Positions 22,013 through 34,180 of a DNA stretch of 64,000 nucleotides are shown here, piece after piece (position 1 is the stretch's first letter; each line of letters opens with the position of its first letter). The notes under the pieces are model-generated. The model did no database searches. It saw only the letters and a program-made list of their open reading frames with translations, and was not told where the DNA came from. Made by a program: the position numbers and the translations under genes. Source of the stretch: Cherax quadricarinatus. Its lineage: Eukaryota; Arthropoda; Malacostraca; Decapoda; Parastacidae. Location: contig NC_091378.1 of assembly GCF_038502225.1 (NCBI RefSeq), positions 4,259,925-4,323,924 on the forward strand. Reading direction: 5' to 3'.

Positions 22013-22087
22013 TCTTTAGCAGCAGAAGCTGTTGGCTTAGCAGAAATGTGTAGATAAATGATTCAGAGAACCGATAAGTTGATAAAT

Positions 22088-22287
22088 TAGACAAATGTTC
22101 AGCACTTGGGTATCTTTAATGAGGAAACGTTTCGCCACACAGTGGCTTCATCAGTCCATACACAGGAGAATGGTGAAGAACAGTAGGAGTTTGAGGTAAT
22201 CAGTCCCTCAGCCTTGACTGATGAAGCCACTGTGTGGCGAAACGTTTCCTCAGTTAAGATACCGAAATGCTGCACATGTGTCTAATT
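22088..22287. mobile_element. Foldback element, type A
   Basis: The left arm 22088-22159 (ttagacaaatgttcagcact, tgggtatctttaatgaggaa, acgtttcgccacacagtggc) pairs with 22215-22287. The unpaired middle holds gtttgaggtaatcagtccct. Both arms contain the palindrome GAAACGTTTC. Confidence 0.92.
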
Positions 22288-22436
22288 GACAGAAATGTGA
22301 AAGGAGGATCGAGTGTAGCGAAAAGACTCAGAGTGAAGGAGTTACGGTACTCAACTGCCAAGAGTTCTTGAAGAGAATAAATACACGCAATGCAAGAGTT
22401 ATTCCCTGAACAAGCTCTCTGATGAAGTTTTAGTGA

Positions 22437-24846
22437 AGAGAGAAGACAGTGAGAGTTTTCTTAACACGTATCATGGCACTCTCTCAGAGAGAAGACAGTG
22501 AGAGTTTTCTTAACACGTATCATGGCACTCTTTCAGAGAGAAGACAGTGAGAGTTTTCTTAACACGTATCATGGCACTCTCTCAGAGAGAAGACCGTGAG
22601 AGTTTTCTTAACACGAATCATGGCACTCTCAGAGAGAAGACCGTGAGAGTTTTCTTAACACGAATCATGGCACTCTCTCAGAGAGAAGACAGTGAGAGTT
22701 TTCTTAACACGTATCATGGCACTCTCTCAGAGAGAAGACAGTGAGAGTTTTCTTAACACGAATCATGGCACTCTCTGAGAGAAGACAGTGAGAGTTTTCT
22801 TAACACGAATCATGGCACTCTCTCAGAGAGAAGACAGTGAGAGTTTTCTTAACACGTATCATGGCACTCTCTCAGAGAGAAGACAGTGAGAGTTTTCTTA
22901 ACACGAATCATGGCACTCTCTGAGAGAAGACAGTGAGAGTTTTCTTAACACGAATCATGGCACTCTCTCAGAGAGAAGACAGTGAGAGTTTTCTTAACAT
23001 GTATCATGGCACACTCTCAGAGAGAAGACAGTGAGAGTTTTCTTAACACGTATCATGGCACTCTCTCAGAGAGAAGACAGTGAGAGTTTTCTTACCACGA
23101 ATCATGGCACTCTCTCAGAGAGAAGACAGTGAGAGTTTTCTTAACACGAATCATGGCACTCTCTCAAAGAGAAGACAGTGAGAGTTTTCTTAACACGAAT
23201 CATGGCACTCTCTCAGAGAGAAGACAGTGAGAGTTTTCTTAACAAGTATCATGGCACTCTCTCAGAGAGAAGACAGTGAGAGTTTTCTTAACACGTATCA
23301 TGGCACTCTCTCAGAGAGAAGACAGTGAGAGTTTTCTTAACACGAATCATGGCACTCTCTCAGAGAGAAGACAGTGAGAGTTTTCTTAACAAGTATCATG
23401 GCACTCTCTCAGAGAGAAGACAGTGAGAGTTTTCTTAACACGAATCATGGCACTCTCTCAGAGAGAAGACAGTGAGAGTTTTCTTAACACGTATCATGGC
23501 ACTCTCTCAGAGAGAAGACAGTGAGAGTTTTCTTAACACGTATCATGGCACTCTCTCAGAGAAGACAGAGTTTTCTTAACACGAATCATGGCACTCTCTC
23601 AGAGAGAAGACAGTGAGAGTTTTCTTAACACGTATCATGGCACTCTCTCAGAGAGAAGACAGTGAGAGTTTTCTTAACACGTATCATGGCACTCTCTCAG
23701 AGAGAAGACAGTGAGAGTTTTCTTAACACGTATCATGGCACTCTCTCAGAGAGAAGACAGTGAGAGTTTTCTTAACACGAATCATGGCACTCTCTCAGAG
23801 AAGACAGAGTTTTCTTAACACGAATCATGGCACTCTCTCAGAGAGAAGACAGTGAGAGTTTTCTTAACACGTATCATGGCACTCTCTCAGAGAGAAGACA
23901 GTGAGAGTTTTCTTAACACGAATCATGGCACTCTCTCAGAGAAGACAGAGTTTTCTTAACACGAATCATGGCACTCTCTCAGAGAGAAGACAGTGAGAGT
24001 TTTCTTAACACGTATCATGGCACTCTCTCAGAGAGAAGACAGTGAGAGTTTTCTTAACACGAATCATGGCACTCTCTCAGAAGACAGTGAGAGTTTTCTT
24101 AACACGTATCATGGCACTCTCTCAGAGAGAAGACAGTGAGAGTTTTCTTAACACGAATCATGGCACTCTCTCAGAAGACAGTGAGAGTTTTCTTAACACG
24201 TATCATGGCACTCTCTCAGAGAGAAGACAGTGAGAGTTTTCTTAACACGAATCATGGCACTCTCTCAGAGAGAAGACAGTGAGAGTTTTCTTAACACGAA
24301 TCATGGCACTCTCTCAGAGAGAAGACAGTGAGAGTTTTCTTAACACGAATCATGGCACTCTCTCAGAGAGAAGACAGTGAGAGTTTTCTTAACACGAATC
24401 ATGGCACTCTCTCAGAGAGAAGACAGTGAGAGTTTTCTTAACACGAATCATGGCACTCTCTCAGAAGACAGTGAGAGTTTTCTTAACACGAATCATGGCA
24501 CTCTCTCAGAAGACAGTGAGAGTTTTCTTAACACGAATCATGGCACTCTCTCAGAGAGAAGACAGTGAGAGTTTTCTTAACACGAATCATGGCACTCTCT
24601 CAGAGAGAAGACCGTGAGAGTTTTCTTAACACGTATCATGGCACTCTCTCAGAGAGAAGACAGTGAGAGTTTTCTTAACACGTATCATGGCACTCTCTCA
24701 GAGAGAAGACCGTGAGAGTTTTCTTAACACGAATCATGGCACTCTCTCAGAGAGAAGACAGTGAGAGTTTTCTTAACACGAATCATGGCACTCTCTCAGA
24801 AGACAGTGAGAGTTTTCTTAACACGTATCATGGCACTCTCTCAGAT
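22437..24846. repeat. 49-bp minisatellite, about 49 units
   Basis: The period is 49 bp with the cores gagagttttcttaacacgta and tcatggcactctctcagaga. The main variable site is acgTatc/acgAatc. Shorter units lacking GAGA or GTGAG (about 23560, 23800, 23940, 24075, 24170 and 24465) are spread through the 3' half. The ~63-codon frames here are products of the repeat. Confidence 0.97.
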
Positions 24847-24882
24847 GGTATACTAGTATACCTCACGTATACTAGTATACTT
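24847..24882. other. Paired GTATACTAGTATAC palindromes
   Basis: The perfect 14-bp palindrome GTATACTAGTATAC occurs twice within 36 bases at the junction between the 49-bp array and the AGGTATACCT array. Confidence 0.85.
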
Positions 24883-24929
24883 GAAATATTTTTGAAAGAC
24901 TTGTAAACAAACACTCGAATATATTTACT

Positions 24930-25024
24930 AGGACACGTTTCGGTCCTGGGATCGTTTGGGTCCTTGACCTTTTTCTAGTATGCCCTAGTATTCGCTCTCG
25001 TGTTTTTCTAGACCAATTTGTCGG
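24930..25024. other. Foldback-like core motif, no partner arm
   Basis: aggacacgtttcggtcctgg followed by tcctagta-like sequence resembles the type B foldback core. No reverse-complement arm was seen within 300 bases. Confidence 0.35.
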
Positions 25025-26105
25025 TATACTTAGGTATACCTTCTTCATAAAGCAGCGTTACTTAGGTATACCTTCTTCGTAAAGCAGTGTTGCTTAGGTA
25101 TACCTTCTTCATAAAGCAGTGTTACTTAGGTATACCTTCTTCATAAAGCAGCGTTACTTAGGTATACCTTCTTCATAAAGCAGCGTTACTTAGGTATACC
25201 TTCTTCATAAAGCAGTGTTACTTAGGTATACCTTCTTCATAAAGCAGTGTTACTTAGGTATACCTTCTTCATAAAGCAGCGTTACTTAGGTATACCTTCT
25301 TCATAAAGCAGCGTTACTTAGGTATACCTTCTTCATAAAGCAGTGTTGCTTAGGTATACCTTCTTCATAAAGCAGTGTTGCTTAGGTATACCTTCTTCAT
25401 AAAGCAGTGTTACTTAGGTATACCTTCTTCATAAAGCAGTGTTGCTTAGGTATACCTTCTTCATAAAGCAGTGTTACTTAGGTATACCTTCTTCATAAAG
25501 CAGCGTTACTTAGGTATACCTTCTTCATAAAGCAGCGTTACTTAGGTATACCTTCTTCATAAAGCAGTGTTACTTAGGTATACCTTCTTCATAAAGCAGC
25601 GTTACTTAGGTATACCTTCTTCATAAAGCAGCGTTACTTAGGTATACCTTCTTCATAAAGCAGTGTTACTTAGGTATACCTTCTTCATAAAGCAGTGTTA
25701 CTTAGGTATACCTTCTTCATAAAGCAGTGTTACTTAGGTATACCTTCTTCATAAAGCAGTGTTACTTAGGTATACCTTCTTCATAAAGCAGTGTTACTTA
25801 GGTATACCTTCTTCATAAAGCAGTGTTACTTAGGTATACCTTCTTCATAAAGCAGTGTTACTTAGGTATACCTTCTTCATAAAGCAGCGTTACTTAGGTA
25901 TACCTTCTTCGTAAAGCAGTGTTACTTAGGTATACCTTCTTCGTTAAGCAGCGTTACTTAGGTATACCTTCTTCGTTAAGCAGCGTTACTTAGGTATACC
26001 TTCTTCGTAAAGCAGAATGACTTTGGTATACCTTCTTCGTAAAGCAGAATGACTTTGGCATACCTTCTTCGTAAAGCAGAATGACTTAGGTATACCTTCT
26101 TCGGC
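25025..26105. repeat. 32-bp satellite with a palindrome in every unit
   Basis: About 33 units of 32 bp with core taggtataccttcttcataa then agcagtgttact. Every intact unit contains the perfect palindrome AGGTATACCT. Variation is mainly agcaGTGtta/agcaGCGtta. The last units (from about 25905) drift to tcGtaaa and agcagaatgac. Confidence 0.97.
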
Positions 26106-26215
26106 TTTCCAGGAACTCTCCTCGAGAGCGAAACGTTGACACAAGAAAATGTCGCATTAGTCGCACTTGTGACCTTTTACTTAACATATTGTGGGTAATT
26201 GTACCAACATTATTA
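26106..26215. mobile_element. Single arm of a foldback element, type A variant
   Basis: ctcgagagcgaaacgttgac, acaagaaaatgtcgcattag and cacttgtgaccttttactta match 17810-17885 and 57190-57265. Confidence 0.7.
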
Positions 26216-26275
26216 GGTTGGATTTGAGAGGGACGTGTACGGGACGGGTATGTTGTTATGTAGGTTCTAGCTGCC

Positions 26276-26348
26276 AAGGACTGATGAAGCCACTGTGGGG
26301 CGAAACGTTTCCACAATAAAGATACCCAAGTGTTGTGTCTAATTTATC
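26276..26348. mobile_element. Single right arm of a foldback element, type A
   Basis: aaggactgatgaagccactg, tggggcgaaacgtttccaca and ataaagatacccaagtgttg match the right arm at 22215-22287. The left arm is missing. Confidence 0.8.
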
Positions 26349-26379
26349 AAATTGTCGTTTCTCTGAACCATTTATCAAT

Positions 26380-26495
26380 ATTCTTGGCTGTATTTAAGAG
26401 AGGATTCGAAAGATTCCTTAAAACGGCTCATCAGCCGGGTTGTGGTGCATACGTTGGACTGTGGGCGGCTAGCACTAATAGCTTGATCGATTAGG
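26380..26495 (+). mobile_element. LINE pol C-terminus fragment (family T)
   Basis: The + strand reads LAVFKRGFERFLKTAHQPGC then GAYVGLWAASTNSLID and a stop. This is the end of the family T pol protein. Confidence 0.8.
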
Positions 26496-26599
26496 TGTGA
26501 GTGCACTACCTGTGCATAGGGTCTGGGGGGCTCGTTGCCAACAATAGCCTGACTGATCATGTCAAAAGGGAACTCTGGCAAGAACCCCTGGAAACCGGT

Positions 26600-26765
26600 T
26601 ATAGGTTAGGTGTGGGCGTGAATGTGGTTGTGGTGAGAGTGGGCAAGGCTGTGGGCGTGGGAGTGTGTTGTTGTGGGCTGAGTGTGAGGTTTGGGGATGT
26701 GTGGACGTGTGTGTACAGGGATGTGGGTGTGGGCGTGGGCTGTGGGTAATACCCACGCTTGTGTT
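26600..26765. repeat. GTGGGC-rich low-complexity DNA
   Basis: Degenerate gtgggcgtg/gtgtggg repeats on the + strand. The short reading frames on both strands follow from the composition. Confidence 0.7.
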
Positions 26766-26959
26766 CCGCCGCCGCCGGTGGGTAGGTAATGGGCACTTGT
26801 GTTAATTATGACCCTCATTAACACTGCCGACTTCAACATTAATTAATCTGCCTTAATGAACGACTCTCCGATGCTTACTAAGCTTGCGAAAAATAAAGCT
26901 TTAAATTCTCTAAAGAGAAAGCTTAAGCTGAACCAAAACCGCGTGAAGCTTAATGTGCT
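26766..26959. other. No feature recognised
   Basis: AT-rich sequence with taaagctttaaattctctaa; no gene or repeat. Confidence 0.4.
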
Positions 26960-27035
26960 ACTTTGACATACCTTTGACGGGTTTCTAGAGTTTCTGTACC
27001 TCCCGCAGCCCGGCCCTGGGTCAGGCTCGTCTAGA
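26960..27035 (-). mobile_element. LINE 3'-tail fragment (family T)
   Basis: atacctttgacgggtttcta, gagtttctgtacctcccgca and gcccggccctgggtcaggct are the reverse complement of the tail at 36535-36612. Confidence 0.65.
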
Positions 27036-27559
27036 TATTTACTGGGTTATTAACCCAGAGAGTTAACCCAGGATTACCCTTCATAGTCAGGGAGACATTA
27101 GTCACTGTAACATTTGTGCACTGTACACCAGCACTAGTGTGAGTACACTGTACACCAGCACTAGTGTGAGTACACTGTACACCAGGACTAGTGTGAGTAC
27201 ACTGTACACCAGGACTAGTGTGAGTGCAGTGTACACCAGGACTAGTGTGAGTGCAGTGTACACCAGGACTAGTGTGAGTGCAGTGTACACCAGGACTAGT
27301 GTGAGTGCAGTGTACACCAGGACTAGTGTGAGTGCAGTGTACACAAGGACTAGTGTGAGTACACTGTACACCAGGACTAGTGTGAGTGCACTGTACACCA
27401 GGACTAGTGTGAGTGCAGTGTACACCAGGACTAGTGTGAGTGCAGTGTACACCAGGACTAGTGTGAGTACACTGTACACCAGTACTAGTGTGAGTGCACT
27501 GTACACCAGGACTAGTGTGAGTGCACTGTACACCAGGACTAGTGTGAGTACACTGTACA

Positions 27560-29377
27560 CCAGTACTAGTGTGAGTGCACTGTACACCAGGACTAGCGTG
27601 AGTGCAGTGTACACCAGGACTAGTGTGAGTGCAGTGTACACCAGTACTAGTGTGAGTACAGTGTACACCAGGACTAGTGTGAGTGCACTGTACACCAGGA
27701 CTAGTGTGAGTGCAGTGTACACCAGGACTAGTGTGAGTGCAGTGTACACCAGTACTAGTGTGAGTACAGTGTACACCAGGACTAGTGTGAGTGCACTGTA
27801 CACCAGGACTAGTGTGAGTACACTGTACACCAGGACTAGTGTGAGTACACTGTACACCAGTACTAGTGTGAGTGCACTGTACACCAGGACTAGTGTGAGT
27901 GCACTGTACACCAGGACTAGTGTGAGTGCACTGTACACCAGGACTAGTGTGAGTGCAGTGTACACCAGGACTAGTGTGAGTGCAGTGTACACCAGGACTA
28001 GTGTGAGTGCACTGTACACCAGGACTAGTGTGAGTACACTGTACACCAGTACTAGTGTGAGTGCACTGTACACCAGTACTAGTGTGAGTACTGTACACCA
28101 GTACTAGTGTGAGTGCACTGTACACCAGGACTAGTGTGAGTGCACTGTACACCAGGACTAGTGTGAGTACACTGTACACCAGTACTAGTGTGAGTGCACT
28201 GTACACCAGGACTAGTGTGAGTACACTGTACACCAGGACTAGTGTGAGTGCACTGTACACCAGGACTAGTGTGAGTGCACTGTACACCAGGACTAGTGTG
28301 AGTGCAGTGTACACCAGGACTAGTGTGAGTGCAGTGTACACCAGGACTAGTGTGAGTGCAGTGTACACCAGGACTAGTGTGAGTACACTGTACACCAGTA
28401 CTAGTGTGAGTGCACTGTACACCAGGACTAGTGTGAGTGCACTGTACACCAGGACTAGTGTGAGTGCACTGTACACCAGGACTAGTGTGAGTGCAGTGTA
28501 CACCAGGACTAGTGTGAGTGCAGTGTACACCAGGACTAGTGTGAGTGCACTGTACACCAGGACTAGTGTGAGTACACTGTACACCAGTACTAGTGTGAGT
28601 GCACTGTACACCAGTACTAGTGTGAGTACACTGTACACCAGTACTAGTGTGAGTGCACTGTACACCAGGACTAGTGTGAGTGCACTGTACACCAGGACTA
28701 GTGTGAGTACACTGTACACCAGTACTAGTGTGAGTGCACTGTACACCAGGACTAGTGTGAGTACACTGTACACCAGTACTAGTGTGAGTGCACTGTACAC
28801 CAGTACTAGTGTGAGTACACTGTACACCAATACTAGTGTGAGTGCACTGTACACCAGGACTAGTGTGAGTGCACTGTACACCAGGACTAGTGTGAGTGCA
28901 CTGTACACCAGGACTAGTGTGAGTACACTGTACACCAGGACTAGTGTGAGTACACTGTACACCAGGACTAGTGTGAGTACACTGTACACCAGGACTAGTA
29001 TTAGTGCACTGTACACCAGGACTAGTGTTAGTGCACTGTACACCAGTACTAGTGTTAGTGCACTGTACACCAGTACTAGTGTTAGTGCACTGTACACCAG
29101 GGCTAGTGTTAGTGCACTGTACACCAGGACTAGTGTTAGTGCACTGTACACCAGTACTAGTGTTAGTGCACTGTACACCAGTACTAGTGTTAGTGCACTG
29201 TACACCAGGGCTAGTGTTAGTGCACTGTACACCAGGACTAGTGTTAGTGCACTGTACACCAGTACTAGTGTTAGTGCACTGTACACCAGGACTAGTGTTA
29301 GTGCACTGTACACCAGTACTAGTGTTAGTGCACTGTACACCAGGACTAGTGTTAGTGCACTGTACACCAGTACTAGT
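27560..29377. repeat. Higher-order block, copy 1, in the 27-bp satellite
   Basis: The order of unit variants here is repeated at 29475-31292, an offset of 1915 bp (70 units of 27 plus one 25-bp unit). The 25-bp unit (gtgagtactgtacacc) at about 28086 recurs at about 30001. From 28109 the next 47 unit types are the same as from 30024. Upstream, about 20 unit types agree with two single-base differences noted (about 27597 and 27742). Confidence 0.88.
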
Positions 29378-29474
29378 GTGAGTGCACTGTACACCAGGAC
29401 TAGTGTGAGTACACTGTACACCAGTACTAGTGTGAGTGCACTGTACACCAGGACTAGTGTGAGTACACTGTACA

Positions 29475-31292
29475 CCAGTACTAGTGTGAGTGCACTGTAC
29501 ACCAGGACTAGTGTGAGTGCAGTGTACACCAGGACTAGTGTGAGTGCAGTGTACACCAGTACTAGTGTGAGTACAGTGTACACCAGGACTAGTGTGAGTG
29601 CACTGTACACCAGGACTAGTGTGAGTGCAGTGTACACCAGTACTAGTGTGAGTGCAGTGTACACCAGTACTAGTGTGAGTACAGTGTACACCAGGACTAG
29701 TGTGAGTGCACTGTACACCAGGACTAGTGTGAGTACACTGTACACCAGGACTAGTGTGAGTACACTGTACACCAGTACTAGTGTGAGTGCACTGTACACC
29801 AGGACTAGTGTGAGTGCACTGTACACCAGGACTAGTGTGAGTGCACTGTACACCAGGACTAGTGTGAGTGCAGTGTACACCAGGACTAGTGTGAGTGCAG
29901 TGTACACCAGGACTAGTGTGAGTGCACTGTACACCAGGACTAGTGTGAGTACACTGTACACCAGTACTAGTGTGAGTGCACTGTACACCAGTACTAGTGT
30001 GAGTACTGTACACCAGTACTAGTGTGAGTGCACTGTACACCAGGACTAGTGTGAGTGCACTGTACACCAGGACTAGTGTGAGTACACTGTACACCAGTAC
30101 TAGTGTGAGTGCACTGTACACCAGGACTAGTGTGAGTACACTGTACACCAGGACTAGTGTGAGTGCACTGTACACCAGGACTAGTGTGAGTGCACTGTAC
30201 ACCAGGACTAGTGTGAGTGCAGTGTACACCAGGACTAGTGTGAGTGCAGTGTACACCAGGACTAGTGTGAGTGCAGTGTACACCAGGACTAGTGTGAGTA
30301 CACTGTACACCAGTACTAGTGTGAGTGCACTGTACACCAGGACTAGTGTGAGTGCACTGTACACCAGGACTAGTGTGAGTGCACTGTACACCAGGACTAG
30401 TGTGAGTGCAGTGTACACCAGGACTAGTGTGAGTGCAGTGTACACCAGGACTAGTGTGAGTGCACTGTACACCAGGACTAGTGTGAGTACACTGTACACC
30501 AGTACTAGTGTGAGTGCACTGTACACCAGTACTAGTGTGAGTACACTGTACACCAGTACTAGTGTGAGTGCACTGTACACCAGGACTAGTGTGAGTGCAC
30601 TGTACACCAGGACTAGTGTGAGTACACTGTACACCAGTACTAGTGTGAGTGCACTGTACACCAGGACTAGTGTGAGTACACTGTACACCAGTACTAGTGT
30701 GAGTGCACTGTACACCAGTACTAGTGTGAGTACACTGTACACCAATACTAGTGTGAGTGCACTGTACACCAGGACTAGTGTGAGTGCACTGTACACCAGG
30801 ACTAGTGTGAGTGCACTGTACACCAGGACTAGTGTGAGTACACTGTACACCAGGACTAGTGTGAGTACACTGTACACCAGGACTAGTGTGAGTACACTGT
30901 ACACCAGGACTAGTATTAGTGCACTGTACACCAGGACTAGTGTTAGTGCACTGTACACCAGTACTAGTGTTAGTGCACTGTACACCAGTACTAGTGTTAG
31001 TGCACTGTACACCAGGGCTAGTGTTAGTGCACTGTACACCAGGACTAGTGTTAGTGCACTGTACACCAGTACTAGTGTTAGTGCACTGTACACCAGTACT
31101 AGTGTTAGTGCACTGTACACCAGGGCTAGTGTTAGTGCACTGTACACCAGGACTAGTGTTAGTGCACTGTACACCAGTACTAGTGTTAGTGCACTGTACA
31201 CCAGGACTAGTGTTAGTGCACTGTACACCAGTACTAGTGTTAGTGCACTGTACACCAGGACTAGTGTTAGTGCACTGTACACCAGTACTAGT
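29475..31292. repeat. Higher-order block, copy 2, in the 27-bp satellite
   Basis: Second copy of the block at 27560-29377. After about 31292 the variant order diverges and units of the tgtTag and caccagCac types become common. Confidence 0.88.
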
Positions 31293-32668
31293 GTTAGTGC
31301 ACTGTACACCAGCACTAGTGTTAGTGCACTGTACACCAGTACTAGTGTTAGTGCACTGTACACCAGTACTAGTGTTAGTGCACTGTACACCAGTACTAGT
31401 GTGAGTGCACTGTACACCAGGACTAGTGTGAGTGCACTGTACACCAGTACTAGTGTGAGTGCACTGTACACCAGTACTAGTGTTAGTGCACTGTACACCA
31501 GTACTAGTGTGAGTGCACTGTACACCAGTACTAGTGTGAGTGCACTGTACACCAGGACTAGTGTGAGTGCACTGTACACCAGTACTAGTGTGAGTGCACT
31601 GTACACCAGTACTAGTGTTAGTGCACTGTACACCAGTACTAGTGTGAGTGCACTGTACACCAGTACTAGTGTTAGTGCACTGTACACCAGTACTAGTGTG
31701 AGTGCACTGTACACCAGTACTAGTGTTAGTGCACTGTACACCAGTACTAGTGTGAGTGCACTGTACACCAGTACTAGTGTGAGTACACTGTACACCAGGA
31801 CTAGTGTGAGTACACTGTACACCAGGACTAGTGTGAGTGCACTGTACACCAGGACTAGTGTTAGTGCACTGTACACCAGTACTAGTGTGAGTGCACTGTA
31901 CACCAGTACTAGTGTGAGTACACTGTACACCAGCACTAGTGTGAGTGCACTGTACACCAGGACTAGTGTTAGTGCACTGTACACCAGTACTAGTGTGAGT
32001 ACACTGTACACCAGCACTAGTGTGAGTGCACTGTACACCAGGACTAGTGTTAGTGCACTGTACACCAGGACTAGTGTGAGTGCACTGTACACCAGCACTA
32101 GTGTGAGTGCACTGTACACCAGGACTAGTGTGAGTGCACTGTACACCAGCACTAGTGTGAGTGCACTGTACACCAGGACTAGTGTGAGTGCACTGTACAC
32201 CAGGACTAGTGTTAGTGCACTGTACACCAGGACTAGTGTGAGTGCACTGTACACCAGCACTAGTGTGAGTGCACTGTACACCAGCACTAGTGTGAGTGCA
32301 CTGTACACCAGGACTAGTGTGAGTGCACTGTACACCAGGACTAGTGTGAGTGCACTGTACACCAGGACTAGTGTTAGTGCACTGTACACCAGGACTAGTG
32401 TGAGTACACTGTACACCAGCATTAGTGTGAGTGCACTGTACACCAGGACTAGTGTGAGTGCACTGTACACCAGGACTAGTGTGAGTACACTGTACACCAG
32501 GACTAGTGTGAGTACACTGTACACCAGCGCTAGTGTGAGTGCACTGTACACCAGCACTAGTGTTAGTACACTGTACACCAGGACTAGTGTGAGTACACTG
32601 TACACCAGCACTAGTGTGAGTGCACTGTACACCAGCACTAGTGTGAGTACACTGTACACCAGGACTAG

Positions 32669-33050
32669 TGTGTCGGGAGTGCCTTGTACTGACTATAATT
32701 AAGAATCATTTAAACACTTATGTAAAGGAGTGGAAAGACACCTTTGCAAAGTAGCAGTGTTCAGGGGAAGGCTGAAGCACTGCAGGAGAGGCAAGTGGGG
32801 AGATTAAAGCAGGTGGGTGATTAAGGCAGGTGGGGTGATTAAGGCAGGCGAGTTTGTAGTATTGAAGTATATGGGGTAGGGAGTTTAAGCAGGTGTGGGT
32901 GGTGTTCACTGAGGTGATTAAGGTAGGTGAGTTGGGGTGATTAAACACAGGTGGGTTAGTTAAGATTGAGGTGTGGAGGGCTGGATGGATGACATCAGGA
33001 CTTCACACCTCCACCACCACAATCCCTCTCCTTTAACCGAACTAGGAAAA
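32669..33050. other. No gene; short gattaaggcaggtg repeats
   Basis: 32800-32950 holds five or six loose copies of gattaaggcaggtg. The rest is mixed sequence without a recognisable gene. Confidence 0.5.
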
Positions 33051-33052
33051 TA

Positions 33053-33137
33053 TAGTGGAACCTTGGTACTTGAAGCTAATTCCAGAAGGCTGTTCGAGTA
33101 CCGAACGGAGCTGTTCGAGTACTGAGGTTCCACTGTA
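33053..33137. mobile_element. Small Tc1/mariner-like MITE
   Basis: Begins tagtggaaccttggtacttg and ends cgagtactgaggttccactg, giving imperfect terminal inverted repeats of about 25 bp flanked by TA on both sides. It is about 85 bp long and has no transposase. Confidence 0.7.
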
Positions 33138-33179
33138 CTCAGAAGGCTTTTGATGATGACCTTGTTCGTCCTGACGTGT

Positions 33180-33300
33180 GGGACAACTACCACCAATGGA
33201 AATAAGTCATCTTACCTGGCTTTTTTGGGTTATCCTCGTGGATAATTTACATGTATGTACTATGTATAGTAATTTGTGTAACTATGTGTACCTGGCCCAT
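33180..33300 (+). mobile_element. LINE 3' UTR fragment
   Basis: ccaatggaaataagtcatct, ggcttttttgggttatcctc and gtatagtaatttgtgtaact align with 17413-17520 by eye. Confidence 0.7.
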
Positions 33301-33445
33301 GGCCGGGCTCAGATAGTAGACAAACTCTCGGAACTCTTCAAAAGTATATTTCAAAGGTAAGGTACCTGTACTTACCTTTGATATACCTTTGATGAGTAAC
33401 GAGAGTGTTTCTACTCCTGGAGCCCGGCCATGGGCCTGCTTACTT
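33292..33445. mobile_element. Two LINE tails in tail-to-tail arrangement
   Basis: cctggcccatggccgggctc to caaaagtatatttcaaaggt (+) is followed directly by acctttgatatacctttgat to gagcccggccatgggcctgc (-). The pair forms a loose palindrome of about 150 bases. Confidence 0.7.
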
Positions 33446-33461
33446 ACCATCGTGTGTAGCA

Positions 33462-33803
33462 TCACCACCACTAGTAGCACCACCACTAGTAGCACCACCA
33501 CCACTACCACCACCACTAGTAGCACCATCACTAGTTGCACCATCACTAGTAGCACCACCACCACTACCACCACCACTAGTAGCACCACCACCACTACCAC
33601 CACCACTAGTAGCACCATCACTAGTAGCACCACCACCACCACTAGTAGCACCACCACCACTACCACCACCACTAGTAGCACCACTACCACCACCACTAGT
33701 AGCACCACCACCACCACTAGTAGCACCACCACCACTACCACCACCACTAGTAGCACCACCACCACTACCACCACCACTAGTAGCAGCAGCGGTAGTAGCA
33801 GTT
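33462..33803. repeat. CAC/TAG compound minisatellite
   Basis: Blocks caccaccactagtagcacca alternate with caccaccactaccac. ACTAGT recurs in most units. Frames in all phases stay open because of the repeat. Confidence 0.95.
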
Positions 33804-33939
33804 AAGAGTAGATGAAGGAGGAGCAACAAGATCAGCAGCTGCTGCTCCTCAGGTCAAGCTACACACACCCTTATTCATCTTACACTCAACACCCAATATA
33901 GATGCCAGTGCTGCTGTCTCTTACGCCCCTCCTCCACGC

Positions 33940-34180
33940 AACACTTGCTAGTTACCCTCTGTGTTTGTTGTACAATATTATGGCGGCTGTTGTTGCTCTT
34001 GTTCTTGTTACTGTTTTTGTTGCTGTTCTTGTTACTGTTTTTATTCCTTCTGTTTTTGGTGATGCTGTAGTTGTTGTTGTTGTTGTTTTAATTGTTACTG
34101 TTGCTCCTGTTGTTTCTGTTACTGCTGCTTTTGTTGTCGACTTTTTTTTTATTCTTTGCTGCCGTTATACGTTTCTGTTT
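33940..34180. repeat. T/G-rich degenerate GTT repeats
   Basis: gttgttgctcttgttcttgt and similar loose triplets. The 101-codon hydrophobic + frame (33902-34207) is mostly Val/Leu/Ala coded by these triplets. Confidence 0.7.

Larger units (their letters stand above)
27117..32668. repeat. 27-bp satellite, about 205 units
   Basis: The core is gtgagtgcactgtacaccag plus gactagt. Each unit usually holds three six-base palindromes: GTGCAC, TGTACA and ACTAGT. Variable sites are agtGCa/agtACa, caCTg/caGTg, agGac/agTac and tgtGag/tgtTag; the last is concentrated at 29010-29360 and 30910-31400. Since 27 is a multiple of 3, frames of up to about 1500 codons pass through on both strands (TSVSALYTR on +, SALTLVLVY on -). 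These are repeat products. Confidence 0.98.

Noticed and set aside
22437..24846. Regular 49-bp array that might suggest a CRISPR locus
   Set aside because: Units are directly head to tail with no unique spacers and no cas genes, and the genome is eukaryotic.
27031..32702. Very long frames (up to 1526 codons) on both strands, resembling a hydrophobic repeat protein
   Set aside because: 27-bp satellite; the frames exist on both strands at once and start and end in repeat units.
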